Source of the DNA: Sinomonas terrae
GTDB taxonomy: Bacteria; Actinomycetota; Actinomycetes; Actinomycetales; Micrococcaceae
Assembly: GCF_022539255.1 (NCBI RefSeq)
Contig: NZ_JAKZBV010000001.1
Location: forward strand, 2,790,001 to 2,854,000
Length of the DNA: 64,000 bases
Reading direction: 5' to 3'
How positions within the stretch are numbered: the first letter of the stretch is position 1; each line of letters opens with the position of its first letter. This document shows, piece by piece, positions 1-9,153 of this stretch. The notes under the pieces are model-generated. The model worked only from the letters and a program-made list of their open reading frames with translations. It searched no databases and was not told where the DNA came from. A program made the position numbers and the translations under genes.

Positions 1-1057
1 GCCCGCGCACCTCGGTGACCTCGGGCAATCGCTCGAGCCCGGCCCTGATGTGCTCCCCGACCGAGCGGACGTGCTCGAGCAGGCCCTGGCTCTCAATCGT
101 GTGGAGGGTTGCGAGCGCGGCGGCGGTGGCGACGGGGTTGCCGCCGAACGTCGTGCCGTGCTGGCCGGCCGAGAGCAGGGCGCTGTTCTCGGGGCCGAAC
201 GTGATGAGGGCGCCGATGGGGAAGCCGCCACCGAGGCCCTTGGCGAGGGACACTGCGTCGGGAACCACTCCCGAACCGTCGATCGCAAGCCACGAGCCGG
301 TCCTGCCGATGCCGGTCTGGACCTCGTCGATGATGAGGAGGGCTCCAGCCTCCCGCGTGATCCGGCGCGCCTCTGCGAGGTAGCCCTCCGGGAGCGGGAT
401 GACGCCGGCTTCGCCCTGGATGGGCTCGAGGAAGAGGGCCTGGGTGGTCTCGTCGACTTCGGCGCGCAGCGCGTCAAGGTCGCCGAACGGGACATGGACG
501 ACGCCGCCGGGCAGGGGCGCGAACGGCTCGCGGTATGCCTTCTTGGCCGTCAGGGCGAGGGCGCCCATCGTGCGGCCGTGGAACGCGCCCTCGAGCGCGA
601 CGATCTTGGTGCGGCGCTGCGACTGGCGCTCGCCCCCGTTCCGCCGTGCCAGCTTGAACGCCGCCTCGTTCGCCTCAGTGCCTGAGTTCGCGAAGAAGAC
701 CTTGGATCCCGCCGGCGCGCTCGTGATCTCGAGGAGCTTCTCCGCGAGCGCCACCTGGGTGGGACTCGTGAAGAAGTTCGAGACGTGGCCGAGGGTCGCG
801 AGCTGGGACGAGATGACGCTGGTGACGAACGGGTGGGCGTGCCCCAGCGCGTTGACCGCGATCCCGCCGAGCAGGTCGAGATACTGCTTGCCGTCGGCAT
901 CCCAGACATAGCAGCCTTGGCCCCGGACGAGCACTCGCTGCGGCGTGCCGAACACGCCCATAAGCGATCCCGAGTAGCGGGCCAGCCACGCCTCGCCGGT
1001 CGACGCGCCCACGAGCTCGGAGACCTGCCGCGCCTCAGGGGTTTGGGAAGTGCTCAC
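1..1057 (-). CDS. argD: Acetylornithine aminotransferase, 3' end outside window
   Basis: PLP-dependent enzyme that transaminates N-acetylglutamate semialdehyde to N-acetylornithine in cytoplasmic arginine biosynthesis. The translated minus strand shows class-III aminotransferase landmarks: an FFANSGTEANEAAFKLAR segment, GAFHGRT, the LIIDEVQTGIGRTG cofactor-binding stretch, and the PLP lysine in SLAKGLGGGFPIGA. The start is a GTG at 1057 preceded by AGGAGG; it overlaps the argB stop by four bases (GTGA), so translation is coupled. The C-terminal part runs past base 1, leaving about 352 codons. Fourth gene of argCJBD. Identity is secure from motifs and context; a succinyl-ornithine side activity cannot be excluded. 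Confidence 0.95.
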   Translation of the reverse strand, partial: MSTSQTPEARQVSELVGASTGEAWLARYSGSLMGVFGTPQRVLVRGQGCYVWDADGKQYLDLLGGIAVNALGHAHPFVTSVISSQLATLGHVSNFFTSPTQVALAEKLLEITSAPAGSKVFFANSGTEANEAAFKLARRNGGERQSQRRTKIVALEGAFHGRTMGALALTAKKAYREPFAPLPGGVVHVPFGDLDALRAEVDETTQALFLEPIQGEAGVIPLPEGYLAEARRITREAGALLIIDEVQTGIGRTGSWLAIDGSGVVPDAVSLAKGLGGGFPIGALITFGPENSALLSAGQHGTTFGGNPVATAAALATLHTIESQGLLEHVRSVGEHIRAGLERLPEVTEVRG

Positions 1058-2004
1058 GCGGTTCCTCCTGCATGTTCTGGTACGACCTGCGTGCCGACGC
1101 CGGCGTCTGTGAAGATCTCGAGCAGCATCGTGTGCGGGCTCCGCCCGTCGACGATCGCCGCGCGGTCCACGCCCTCGGTCACTGCCTTGAGGCACGCGCT
1201 CATCTTGGGGATCATGCCCGATTCGAGGCTCGGAAGCATCTCCCGGAGCTCTGAAGCAGAGATCTGCGAAACGAGCGAATCCTTGTCCGGCCAGTTGCGG
1301 TAGAGGCCCTCGACGTCGGTGAGCACCACGAGCCGCGACGCGCCCAGGGCGACGGCGACCGCGGCTGCGGCCGTGTCCGCGTTGACGTTGAGGACCTGGC
1401 CGGTCGGCTGGTAGGAGGCAGCGCCGTCGTCCGCTCCCGAGACCTCCGGGGCGACCGTCGAGATGACCGGAATGCGGCCGGCCTCGAGGATGTCGTGCAC
1501 GGCGGCGGGATCGACGCCGACGACCTCGCCCACGAGCCCGAGGTCGACCTCCTCGCCATCGACGACGGCGCCGGTGCGCACGGCGCGCAGGAGACCGGCG
1601 TCCTCGCCCGAGAGGCCGACGGCGTACGGGCCATGGGAGTTGATGAGGCCGACGAGCTCGCGCCCGACCTGCCCGGTGAGCACCATGCGGACGACGTCCA
1701 TGGCCTCGGGCGTCGTCACCCTGAGTCCGCCCTTGAACTCGCTCTCGATCCCCACACGCTCGAGCATGCGGTTGATCTGAGGGCCGCCGCCGTGGACGAC
1801 GACTGGCCGGATCCCTACGTGGTGCAGGAACACGATGTCCTCGGCGAACGCTCGCCGCAGCTCGTCGTTGACCATCGCGTTGCCGCCGTACTTGACGACC
1901 ATCGTGCTGCCCGCGAACTTCTGGATCCACGGGAGCGCCTCGATGAGGGTCGCGGCCTTGTCCATCGCGAGGCGGATATTGGTGTTGGATGCTGCCTCTG
2001 TCAT
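1054..2004 (-). CDS. argB: Acetylglutamate kinase
   Basis: Phosphorylates N-acetylglutamate, the usual feedback-controlled step of arginine synthesis. The 316-residue product fits the family. KYGGNAM (about residues 38-44) is the phosphate-binding lysine region, and VVVHGGGPQINRML follows as the second glycine-rich loop. I chose ATG 2004 (MTEAASNTN) over the in-frame start at 2037, because the longer form would overlap the argJ C-terminus. The chosen start lies 7 bases after the argJ stop with a weak GAGGGCGG site. It ends in the GTGA overlap with argD. Confidence 0.95.
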   Translation of the reverse strand: MTEAASNTNIRLAMDKAATLIEALPWIQKFAGSTMVVKYGGNAMVNDELRRAFAEDIVFLHHVGIRPVVVHGGGPQINRMLERVGIESEFKGGLRVTTPEAMDVVRMVLTGQVGRELVGLINSHGPYAVGLSGEDAGLLRAVRTGAVVDGEEVDLGLVGEVVGVDPAAVHDILEAGRIPVISTVAPEVSGADDGAASYQPTGQVLNVNADTAAAAVAVALGASRLVVLTDVEGLYRNWPDKDSLVSQISASELREMLPSLESGMIPKMSACLKAVTEGVDRAAIVDGRSPHTMLLEIFTDAGVGTQVVPEHAGGTA

Positions 2005-2011
2005 GCCGCCC

Positions 2012-3178
2012 TCAGCTCGAGTAGGCGCTGTTCTCATGCACGTAGTCGTGCGTGAGGTCGTTGGTCAGGATCGTCGCCTCGGCCTCGCCGGCCTGGAGGT
2101 CGATCTCGACGAGAACTTCGCGAGGCTCGAGGTCGACGAGCGAACGGTCCTCCCCGATCCCACCCTTCTGGCACACCTGCACCCCGTTGATCGCGACGCT
2201 CAGCTCGTCCGGGTCGAAGACGGCATCGGTCGTGCCGACAGCGGAGAGGACGCGGCCCCAGTTCGGGTCCTTGCCGAAGATCGCGGTCTTGAAGAGGTTC
2301 GAGCGGGCGACGGCGCGCGCTACCACTTCTGCGTCGCTCTCCGAGGCCGCGTTGAACGCCCGGATCGCGATGTCATGGCTCGCGCCCTCGGCATCGCCGA
2401 TGAGCTTGCGTGCGAGCTCGGCGCAGACCTGCGTGAGGCCGGCCGTGAACTCTGCGGCGGCTGGCACCGCTCCCGACGCGCCGGACGAGAGCAGCACCAC
2501 AGTGTCGTTGGTCGACATGCAGCCGTCCGAGTCCGCGCGGTCGAAGGTGACCCGGGTGGCGTCCCGCAGGGCGGCGTCGAGCATCCCGGGCGCAGTGGCG
2601 GCGTCGGTCGTGAGGACAACGAGCATCGTTGCCAGGCCCGGCGCGAGCATGCCGGCACCCTTGGCGATGCCGCCGATCGTGTACGCCGTCCCCTCCGCGT
2701 CCGTCCCGGTGAAGAGGGCTTCCTTGGGCACCGTGTCGGTCGTCATGATGGCGACGGCGGCCGCATGCCCGCCGTCGTCCGCGAGCGCGGCCGAGGCCGC
2801 GTCGATGCCCGAGAGGACCTTGTCCATCGGGAGCTGCTCGCCGATGAGCCCGGTCGAGCAGACGATGACGTCCACGGCAGAGCCCCCCAGCACGTCCGCC
2901 GTCTTCTCGGCCGTCTTGTGGGCGTTCTGGAAGCCCTGCGGCCCGGTGCACGCATTGGCTCCGCCGGAATTGAGGACGACGGCGTCCGCCCGGCCATCGC
3001 TCACGGCCTGGCGGGACCAGCGAACCGGTGCGGCGGCGACGCGGTTGGAGGTGAAGACGGCCGCGGCATTCTTGTCGGGGCCGTCATTCACGACAAGTGC
3101 GAGGTCCGGCTTGCCCGAGGCCTTGATCCCGGCGGTCACGCCGGCTGCCCGGAAGCCCTTGGGTGCAGTGACGGTCAC
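2012..3178 (-). CDS. argJ: Bifunctional ornithine acetyltransferase / N-acetylglutamate synthase
   Basis: ArgJ moves the acetyl group from N-acetylornithine to glutamate, and in bifunctional forms also uses acetyl-CoA, giving a cyclic arginine pathway. The 388-residue precursor has the family's self-cleavage site: an MTTDT motif near residues 145-149 whose first Thr is expected to become the N-terminal nucleophile of the beta subunit. ALNSGGANACTGPQG-like sequence lies in the alpha subunit near residue 70. The start is GTG 3178, overlapping the argC stop as GTGA. Whether it is mono- or bifunctional cannot be read from the sequence alone. Confidence 0.95.
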   Translation of the reverse strand: MTVTAPKGFRAAGVTAGIKASGKPDLALVVNDGPDKNAAAVFTSNRVAAAPVRWSRQAVSDGRADAVVLNSGGANACTGPQGFQNAHKTAEKTADVLGGSAVDVIVCSTGLIGEQLPMDKVLSGIDAASAALADDGGHAAAVAIMTTDTVPKEALFTGTDAEGTAYTIGGIAKGAGMLAPGLATMLVVLTTDAATAPGMLDAALRDATRVTFDRADSDGCMSTNDTVVLLSSGASGAVPAAAEFTAGLTQVCAELARKLIGDAEGASHDIAIRAFNAASESDAEVVARAVARSNLFKTAIFGKDPNWGRVLSAVGTTDAVFDPDELSVAINGVQVCQKGGIGEDRSLVDLEPREVLVEIDLQAGEAEATILTNDLTHDYVHENSAYSS

Positions 3179-4221
3179 GGTGCGACTCCCAGCTGTGCGA
3201 GGCCGGCGCCCTCAGGGAGCCCCAGCGCGATGTTCATGGACTGCACCGCGCCGCCCGCGGTGCCCTTGGTGAGGTTGTCGATCACAGAACTGACGATGAC
3301 CCGGCCCGCGTGCTCGTCGAACGCGAGCTGGATGGCCGCGTTGTTCGAACCGAGGACCATCTGCGTTGCAGGCCATTGGCCCTCGGGCAGGACGTGGATG
3401 AACTCCTCGTCCCCGTACGCGTCGCTCCAGGCGGCCCGCAGCGTGGCGCCGTCGACACCAGGCTTCACCCGCGCCGTCGCCGTCGTGAGAATGCCGCGGC
3501 TCATCGGCGCAAGGGTCGGAGTGAAGGAGATCGTGACGGATTCCCCCGCGGAGTTCGAGAGCCCCTGCTCGATCTCGGGCGTGTGCCGGTGACCGCCCCC
3601 GACCCCGTAGGGGCTCATCGAGCCCATGACCTCGGAGCCGAGCAGGTGCGGCTTCGCGGACTTCCCCGCACCGGAGGTGCCGGAGGCCGAGACGATGACG
3701 ACGTCCTGCGGCTCGAGCAGCCCCGCCGCGAAGCCCGGCACGAGCGCGAGCAGGGCCGAGGTGGGATAGCACCCCGGCACGGCGATGCGACGGGCTCCCT
3801 GGAGCTTCTCGCGCTGGCGATGGCCGCCGTCGAGCATCAGCTCAGGCAGCCCGTACGGCCACGTCCCCGCATGCTCCGAGCGGTAGAACTTGAACCACGC
3901 CTCCGGATCCTCGAGCCTGTGGTCCGCGCCGGCGTCGATCACGAGCGTGTCCTCTGGCAGCTGCGCGGCGACCGCCGCCGAGGCCCCGTGCGGGAGCGCG
4001 AGGAAGACGACATCGTGACCTGCCAGGTTCTCTGCGGTCGTCTCGGTGATGGTGCGGTCCGCGAGAGAGAGGAGATGCGGCTGAAGCTCGCCCAGCCTGC
4101 TGCCCGCGCTGCTGTGCGCGGTGATGGCGCCGATCTCGATCTCGGGGTGGTTGGCCAGCAGGCGGAGGACCTCTCCCCCGGCGTAGCCGCTGGCCCCGGA
4201 CACTGCTGCGGTAATAGTCAC
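3175..4221 (-). CDS. argC: N-acetyl-gamma-glutamyl-phosphate reductase
   Basis: NADPH-dependent reduction of N-acetylglutamyl phosphate. The Rossmann motif GASGYAGGE (residues 9-17) and the catalytic cysteine in AVPGCYPTSALL (about C151) are present; length is 348 residues. The reading frame extends upstream to ATG 4257, but I prefer GTG 4221: a TATAGT hexamer ends exactly 6 bases before it, the residues upstream are not family-like, and the longer start would lie inside the promoter. First gene of the arg operon, preceded by two ATGCAT-type ARG boxes, so ArgR control is expected. Confidence 0.94.
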   Translation of the reverse strand: MTITAAVSGASGYAGGEVLRLLANHPEIEIGAITAHSSAGSRLGELQPHLLSLADRTITETTAENLAGHDVVFLALPHGASAAVAAQLPEDTLVIDAGADHRLEDPEAWFKFYRSEHAGTWPYGLPELMLDGGHRQREKLQGARRIAVPGCYPTSALLALVPGFAAGLLEPQDVVIVSASGTSGAGKSAKPHLLGSEVMGSMSPYGVGGGHRHTPEIEQGLSNSAGESVTISFTPTLAPMSRGILTTATARVKPGVDGATLRAAWSDAYGDEEFIHVLPEGQWPATQMVLGSNNAAIQLAFDEHAGRVIVSSVIDNLTKGTAGGAVQSMNIALGLPEGAGLAQLGVAP

Positions 4222-4227
4222 CCGACC

Positions 4228-4257
4228 ACTATAGGCAAAGTTATGCATGGCCATCAA
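4228..4257 (-). promoter_or_regulatory. argC promoter, probably leaderless
   Basis: On the minus strand a TTGATG (4257-4252), an 18-base spacer and TATAGT (4233-4228) stand 6 bases before the argC GTG. This is a sigma-70-like promoter whose transcript should begin at or next to the start codon. Confidence 0.65.
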
Positions 4258-4269
4258 TATTTATGCATG
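4241..4269. promoter_or_regulatory. Paired ARG boxes (putative ArgR operator)
   Basis: The 9-mer TTATGCATG occurs at 4241-4249 and again at 4261-4269, a spacing of 20 bp or about two helical turns. Each copy contains the palindrome ATGCAT, as in actinobacterial ARG boxes. One copy lies between the -35 and -10 elements of the argC promoter, suited to repression by arginine-bound ArgR. Assignment is by motif resemblance. Confidence 0.6.
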
Positions 4270-4309
4270 AAAGAATCGGCCGTGGCCCACCTCAGGGGAT
4301 GACGCTCCT

Positions 4310-4315
4310 TAGGAT
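4310..4315 (+). promoter_or_regulatory. Candidate -10 element for the quinone oxidoreductase gene
   Basis: TAGGAT lies about 48 bases before the ATG at 4364, which has its own ribosome-binding site (AGAGGAAG), so a short 5' UTR is expected. No clear -35 is visible. Confidence 0.35.
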
Positions 4316-4363
4316 GGGTCCGGACGAGAACTCATGAAGCAACGCTGGAAAGAGGAAGACTCC

Positions 4364-5329
4364 ATGATGAAAGCCATCGTCGCCACCGAACCGGGCGGAC
4401 CCGAAGTCCTGGTGCTCGAGGAGGCCGAAAGGCCACAGCCGGGCCCGGGCCAGCTTCTGGTCAAGATCGCCGCGACCGGGGTCAACTTCATCGAGACCTA
4501 CCAGCGCCAGGGCATCTACAACGTCCCGTTCCCCTTCACCCCGGGCGACGAGGCTTCCGGCACCATCGAGGAAGTCGGCGAAGGCGTTGAGGGCTACGGG
4601 GTGGGAGACCGGATTGCGACCGCCGAGGGCCGCCGGACGTACGCCGAGTACATGCTCGTCGACGCGGACAAGGCACTTCCCGTCCCGGACAGCCTCGACC
4701 TCGAGACCGCGGCGGCCCTCCCTCTCCAGGGCATGACGGCGCACTACCTCATCAACTCGACGTTCCGCGTCGAGCCGGGCCAGACGGCGCTCGTCCACGC
4801 TGGCGCCGGCGGGGTGGGCCTGCTGCTCATCCAGCTGCTGAAGGCCAAGGGCGCGCGGGTCCTCACGACCGTCTCCACGGATGAGAAGGCACAGCTCGCT
4901 TCGGAGGCCGGCGCGGACCACGTCCTCAAGTACTCCCAGTTCTCCGAGCACGTCCAGGAGCTGACAGGCGGCGCTGGCGTAGATGTCGTGTACGACGGCG
5001 TGGGCCGGGACACGTTCGACGGCTCGCTCGCGAGCCTGCGCCCGCGGGGATATCTCGTGCTCTTCGGCGCTGCGTCCGGTCCGGTGCCGCCCGTGGACCC
5101 GCAGCGGCTCAATTCCGGAGGCTCGCTCTTCCTCACGCGCCCCACCCTCAAGCATCACCTGCTCAATCCGCAGGAGAGGCTGTGGCGCTCCTCGGAAGTG
5201 TTCGCGGCTGCGGCGGATGGCTCGCTCTCGGTGCGCATCGGCGCGACGTTCCCGCTCTCCGAGGCGGCCGACGCGCACCGGGCCCTCGAGGGCCGAGCGA
5301 CGACGGGCAAGGTCCTCCTGGTTCCCTGA
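4364..5329 (+). CDS. NADPH:quinone oxidoreductase (zeta-crystallin/Qor type)
   Basis: Zinc-free MDR-family reductase of about 321 residues that transfers hydride from NADPH to quinones or similar enones. It has the family's VNFIETYQRQGIY segment, GDEASG, and the cofactor loop AGAGGVGLLL near the middle, followed by a GADHVL dinucleotide-binding strand. The start at ATG 4364 (or the adjacent 4367) has AGAGGAAG upstream; the longer in-frame start at 4334 lacks a site. It stands alone, divergent from argC and convergent with pheT. The physiological substrate is not evident. Confidence 0.9.
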   Translation: MMKAIVATEPGGPEVLVLEEAERPQPGPGQLLVKIAATGVNFIETYQRQGIYNVPFPFTPGDEASGTIEEVGEGVEGYGVGDRIATAEGRRTYAEYMLVDADKALPVPDSLDLETAAALPLQGMTAHYLINSTFRVEPGQTALVHAGAGGVGLLLIQLLKAKGARVLTTVSTDEKAQLASEAGADHVLKYSQFSEHVQELTGGAGVDVVYDGVGRDTFDGSLASLRPRGYLVLFGAASGPVPPVDPQRLNSGGSLFLTRPTLKHHLLNPQERLWRSSEVFAAAADGSLSVRIGATFPLSEAADAHRALEGRATTGKVLLVP

Positions 5330-5402
5330 GACTGCTTGCCCTGACCGGATCTCCCAGAGACCGGGCGCGCTGGAGCTCCCCGGCCGTCGGTTTGCCGACG
5401 AG

Positions 5403-5423
5403 CCAGGGAGGCTCCGCCCCTGG
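5403..5423. terminator. Weak hairpin between convergent genes
   Basis: CCAGGG and CCCTGG arms (5403-5408 and 5418-5423) enclose a 9-base loop in the 114-bp gap between the convergent quinone oxidoreductase and pheT genes. No T-run follows, so this is only a candidate bidirectional terminator. Confidence 0.3.
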
Positions 5424-5443
5424 GAGCGGCAGAGCGCGGAGGA

Positions 5444-7990
5444 TCAGCGCTGGACGGCGCCGAACTGCTCGGCCGCGCGTGCCACCGCCGCCGCACGGGC
5501 TTCCGACGCCTCGTCAGCCGTGAGCGTCCGGTCGGGCGCCCGGAAGCGCAGGCCGAACGCGAGCGACTTCTTCCCTTCGCCGATGTTCTGGCCTGCGTAC
5601 ACGTCGAAGAGGTGCACCTCTTCGAGCAGCTCGCCTGCCCCCTCGCGCAACGCCTCCCTGACGTCGTCGGCGGGGATCCCGGCGTCGACAATGAGCGCGA
5701 CGTCCTGGGTGGCCACGGGGAACGTCGAGATGTGCTTGGCAACGATCACGTCGGGGGCCGCCTCGAACAACACATCCGCGTCGAGTTCGAGGGCGACCGA
5801 GCGCGCCGGCAGGTCGTGCGCCGCGAGCAGCTTCGGGTGCAGTTCTCCAGCGAAGCCGACGAGCTCGCCCGTGCGAAGGGCAAGCTTCGCCGTCCGTCCG
5901 GGGTGGAAGGCCTGATGGACGCCTTGGGTCACGACGAGTTCGACCCCCAGGACGTCGCCGGCGAGACGCGCGATGTCGAGGGCGTCGGACCAGTCCCAGA
6001 GCCTGGGCGTGTGGTTTGCCGCGGCTGGCGAGTCGTGGCCCGTGAAGACCGCGCCGATGTGGAGCGGCTGATGCGGAAGGCCCGCCTCGAGGACGTCGAG
6101 GACGTCGTCGGTGGGCAGAGCGCCGAGGGGCGGGATCGAAGCCGTGCCGATCCTGCTGTCGTCGGGCAGGAACACGAGCCCAGCCTCGAAGAGTGCGAGG
6201 TCGCGGAACCCGCGCGAGAGGTTGCGCTTGGCCACCTCGAGCAGGCCGGGCAGCATTGAGGTCCGCAACCAGCCGAGTTCCTCGCTCAGCGGGTTCGCGA
6301 GCTTGACGGCAGGGCGCGCTGCGCCGGCCTCGGCGACACCGAACGTATCGTTGGCCGCCTGCGAGACGAACGGGTACGCGAGCACCTCGGTCAGGCCGGC
6401 GTCGGCGAGCGCCTGCACGAGGCGACGGCGCTGCTGCTGCGCCCGGGTCAGGCCGCGACCCGGGGGCGCTACAGGGAGGCGCGAGGGGATCTTGTCGTAG
6501 CCGACGAGCCGCGCAACCTCCTCGGAGAGATCCTCCTTCGTCTCGAGGTCGAGGCGCCAGCTCGGCGGAGTCACGAGGTAATCGGCACCTCGCCGCTCGA
6601 CGTTGGCCCCGAGGTCCCCCAGCGTCCGCGCAATGAGCTCCTCGCTGAACTCCATCCCGATCCGTTCGGACGCGAAGGTTCCGGGCAGGAGGATCTTGAC
6701 GGGCTCGGGAGCGCTGCCGACATCGGTGCCGGCCTCGTCCGCGACGCCACCGCCCAGTTCGACCAGCAGGTCGACGACGCGCTGCGCAGCCTCATCTGCG
6801 ACCTGCCAGTCCACACCGCGTTCAAAGCGCTTGGACGCCTCCGAGGGAAGCTTGTGCCGACGGCGGGAACGGCCGACCGTGACGGTGTCGAAGTGGGCAG
6901 ACTCGACGAGAACGTTGACCGTGGCGTCCGAGCACTCCGTCGAGGCGCCGCCCATGACGCCGGCGATCCCGATGGGGCCCGACTCGTCGGTGATGAGCAG
7001 GTCCTCGGGATCGAGCTCGCGGACCTTGCCGTCGAGCGTCTCGAGCTTCTCGCCCTCCTCTGCACGGCGCACCGTGATCGTGCCGGTGAGCTTGTCGAGG
7101 TCGTAGCAGTGGGTCGGCTGGCCCAGCTCGAACATCACGTAGTTCGAGATGTCGACAGGCAGGGAGATCGAGCGCACGCCCGCAAGCCGAAGGCGGGAGA
7201 CCATCCACTGAGGGGTCGGCCGGGTGGGGTCGATCCCGCGGACGGTCCGGGCGACGAAGCGATCGCACCCGAGGACGCCATAGATCGGCGCACGGTCGTC
7301 GAGGACGACGTCGTAGCCGCCTTGGAGAGACACCGGCGGGGTGACGAGCGTGGCCGGGTCCTCGAACGAGGTCCCCGTGGCATGCGCGTATTCGCGAGCG
7401 ATCCCGCGGATCGAGAAGCAGTAGCTGCGGTCCGGGGTCACGTTGATCTCTGCGGCTTCGTCGTTCAGTCCGAAGAGCGCAAGTGCGTCCGTCCCGAGCT
7501 CGGGGTCGAGGCCGAGGCGCGAGAGCACGATGATACCGTCGTGGTCCTCGCCGATGCCGAGTTCACGCGCCGACGCGATCATTCCGGCGGAGACGTGGCC
7601 GTACGTCTTGCGGGCGGCGATATGGAAGTCGCCGGGCAGCGTGGCGCCGGGCAGGGTCACGACGACCTTGTCGCCCTCAACGAAGTTGTGGGCGCCGCAC
7701 ACGATGCCCTGAACACCCGAGGGGTCTATGCCCTTGCCTGCGAGCGTCTGTTCCTGCCCCTCGGGCACCACGCGGACCTGGCACCAGTTGATGGTCTTGC
7801 CGTTGGTCTGCGGCTCCTTGACGAGGCTCAGGACCTGGCCGACGACAATCGGCCCGCTGATGCTCTCGGAGGGCCGGTGCACGGCCTCTTCCTCGAGTCC
7901 CACGGAGACGAGGTCTGCCATGAGGTCTTCGGCGGTCGCGTCCGCCGGAAGCTGCGTGTATTCGCGCAGCCAGGAAAGGGGGATTCGCAT
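5444..7990 (-). CDS. pheT: Phenylalanyl-tRNA synthetase beta subunit
   Basis: Beta subunit (848 residues) of the alpha2-beta2 PheRS. Domains in order: N-terminal MRIPLSWLREY module; a tRNA-binding OB domain (about residues 40-160) with VCGAHNF; the B3/B4 editing domain (LGQPTHCYDLDKL); the B5 DNA-binding-like domain; a catalytic-like core; and the C-terminal ferredoxin-like anticodon-binding domain (HISTFPVATQDVALIVD). The start is ATG 7990; extension to 8020 would run into the pheS C-terminus. It follows the pheS stop by 4 bases. Confidence 0.97.
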   Translation of the reverse strand: MRIPLSWLREYTQLPADATAEDLMADLVSVGLEEEAVHRPSESISGPIVVGQVLSLVKEPQTNGKTINWCQVRVVPEGQEQTLAGKGIDPSGVQGIVCGAHNFVEGDKVVVTLPGATLPGDFHIAARKTYGHVSAGMIASARELGIGEDHDGIIVLSRLGLDPELGTDALALFGLNDEAAEINVTPDRSYCFSIRGIAREYAHATGTSFEDPATLVTPPVSLQGGYDVVLDDRAPIYGVLGCDRFVARTVRGIDPTRPTPQWMVSRLRLAGVRSISLPVDISNYVMFELGQPTHCYDLDKLTGTITVRRAEEGEKLETLDGKVRELDPEDLLITDESGPIGIAGVMGGASTECSDATVNVLVESAHFDTVTVGRSRRRHKLPSEASKRFERGVDWQVADEAAQRVVDLLVELGGGVADEAGTDVGSAPEPVKILLPGTFASERIGMEFSEELIARTLGDLGANVERRGADYLVTPPSWRLDLETKEDLSEEVARLVGYDKIPSRLPVAPPGRGLTRAQQQRRRLVQALADAGLTEVLAYPFVSQAANDTFGVAEAGAARPAVKLANPLSEELGWLRTSMLPGLLEVAKRNLSRGFRDLALFEAGLVFLPDDSRIGTASIPPLGALPTDDVLDVLEAGLPHQPLHIGAVFTGHDSPAAANHTPRLWDWSDALDIARLAGDVLGVELVVTQGVHQAFHPGRTAKLALRTGELVGFAGELHPKLLAAHDLPARSVALELDADVLFEAAPDVIVAKHISTFPVATQDVALIVDAGIPADDVREALREGAGELLEEVHLFDVYAGQNIGEGKKSLAFGLRFRAPDRTLTADEASEARAAAVARAAEQFGAVQR

Positions 7991-7994
7991 GTCC

Positions 7995-9056
7995 CTAGAT
8001 CTCCATCCCGAAGTGCTCACTGAAGCGGACGTCGCCCTCGATCATGTCCCGCATGTCCACGACGTCGTTGCGGAACATGAGCGTCCGCTCGATGCCCATC
8101 CCGAAGGCGAAGCCGGAGTAGACGTCAGGGTCGATGCCGGCGGCCCGCAGGACGTTGGGGTTGACCATGCCGCAGCCGCCCCACTCGATCCAGCGGGGTC
8201 CGCCCTTCGCACCCGGGTGCCAGATGTCGAGCTCGGCGCTCGGCTCAGTGAACGGGAAGAAATTCGGGCGAAGCCGGATCTGTGCCTCCTGGCCGAACAT
8301 GAGCCGAGCGAAGTGCTCGAGCGTGCCGCGGAGGTCCGCCATGCTCAGGCCCTTGTCGATCGCGAGGCCCTCGAACTGGTGGAATACGGGGGTGTGGGTC
8401 GCATCGAGCTCGTCCGTGCGGAACACCTTGCCTGGGCACAGGACGTAGATCGGCACCTCGCGCTCGAGCATCGCCCGCACCTGCACCGGCGAGGTGTGCG
8501 TCCGCAGGAGGACATGCCGTTCGGGCGGGTCGACGAAGAACGTGTCCTGCATCTCCCGGGCCGGGTGGTCCGGCTTGAAGTTGAGCGCGTCGAAGTTGAA
8601 CCACTCGGATTCGACCTCGGGGCCCTCGGCGATCTCCCAGCCCATGCCCACGAAGATGTCGCTCACGCGATCCTGCAGCGTCGAGAGCGGGTGCCTCGCG
8701 CCCGCACGACGCCGTCGCGGCGCGGCCGTCACGTCGACCGTCTCCTCGAGGAGGATCCGGGCGTCGTTCTCCGCCTCGAGCACCTCGGACCGCTCGGCGA
8801 TCGCCCTGTTGACGCGCCCTCGCGCCGAGCCCACGATCTTGCCCGCGCTGGCCTTCGATTCCTTGGGCAGCGCACCGATGGCTCGATTGGCGAGAGCCAG
8901 CGGAGACTTCTCACCGGTGTGGGCGATGCGGACGGCCTTGAGCTCGTCCAGATTGGACGCGCCCGAGATGTCCTCGAGGGCGCGCTCGACGGCGGCGGTG
9001 ACGGCAGCTTCGTCCAAAGGATCCGGGACGGTGGCGCCGGGCAGTGTTTCAGTCAT
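7995..9056 (-). CDS. pheS: Phenylalanyl-tRNA synthetase alpha subunit
   Basis: Catalytic alpha subunit (353 residues) that charges tRNA-Phe. An N-terminal coiled-coil region (about residues 15-110) is followed by the class-II core: motif 2 around LLRTHTSPVQVRAM, the FHQFEGLAID segment, and motif 3 with GFAFGMGIERTLM. It is the promoter-proximal gene of pheST. An upstream 5' region of about 40 nt lies behind a possible TAGACT -10 (near 9095). No T-box or leader peptide was recognisable. Confidence 0.97.
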   Translation of the reverse strand: MTETLPGATVPDPLDEAAVTAAVERALEDISGASNLDELKAVRIAHTGEKSPLALANRAIGALPKESKASAGKIVGSARGRVNRAIAERSEVLEAENDARILLEETVDVTAAPRRRRAGARHPLSTLQDRVSDIFVGMGWEIAEGPEVESEWFNFDALNFKPDHPAREMQDTFFVDPPERHVLLRTHTSPVQVRAMLEREVPIYVLCPGKVFRTDELDATHTPVFHQFEGLAIDKGLSMADLRGTLEHFARLMFGQEAQIRLRPNFFPFTEPSAELDIWHPGAKGGPRWIEWGGCGMVNPNVLRAAGIDPDVYSGFAFGMGIERTLMFRNDVVDMRDMIEGDVRFSEHFGMEI

Positions 9057-9140
9057 GGACCGTTCTTACGCAGCGGGTGGGTTTGCGCCCTCAGTCTAGT
9101 AGACGTGCCCTCAGCTCTGGGCGAGCCGGGCATGCCCGGC

Positions 9141-9146
9141 TACCGT
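9141..9146 (+). promoter_or_regulatory. -10 element of SIMPL gene
   Basis: TACCGT ends 7 bases before GTG 9154, a leaderless arrangement. It supports the 9154 start over the in-frame GTG at 9145, which lies inside the hexamer. Confidence 0.45.
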
Positions 9147-9153
9147 GAGAGAC

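Noticed and set aside
1835..3592. 585-codon plus-strand frame opposite argB, argJ and argC
   Set aside because: Antisense shadow of the arginine operon.
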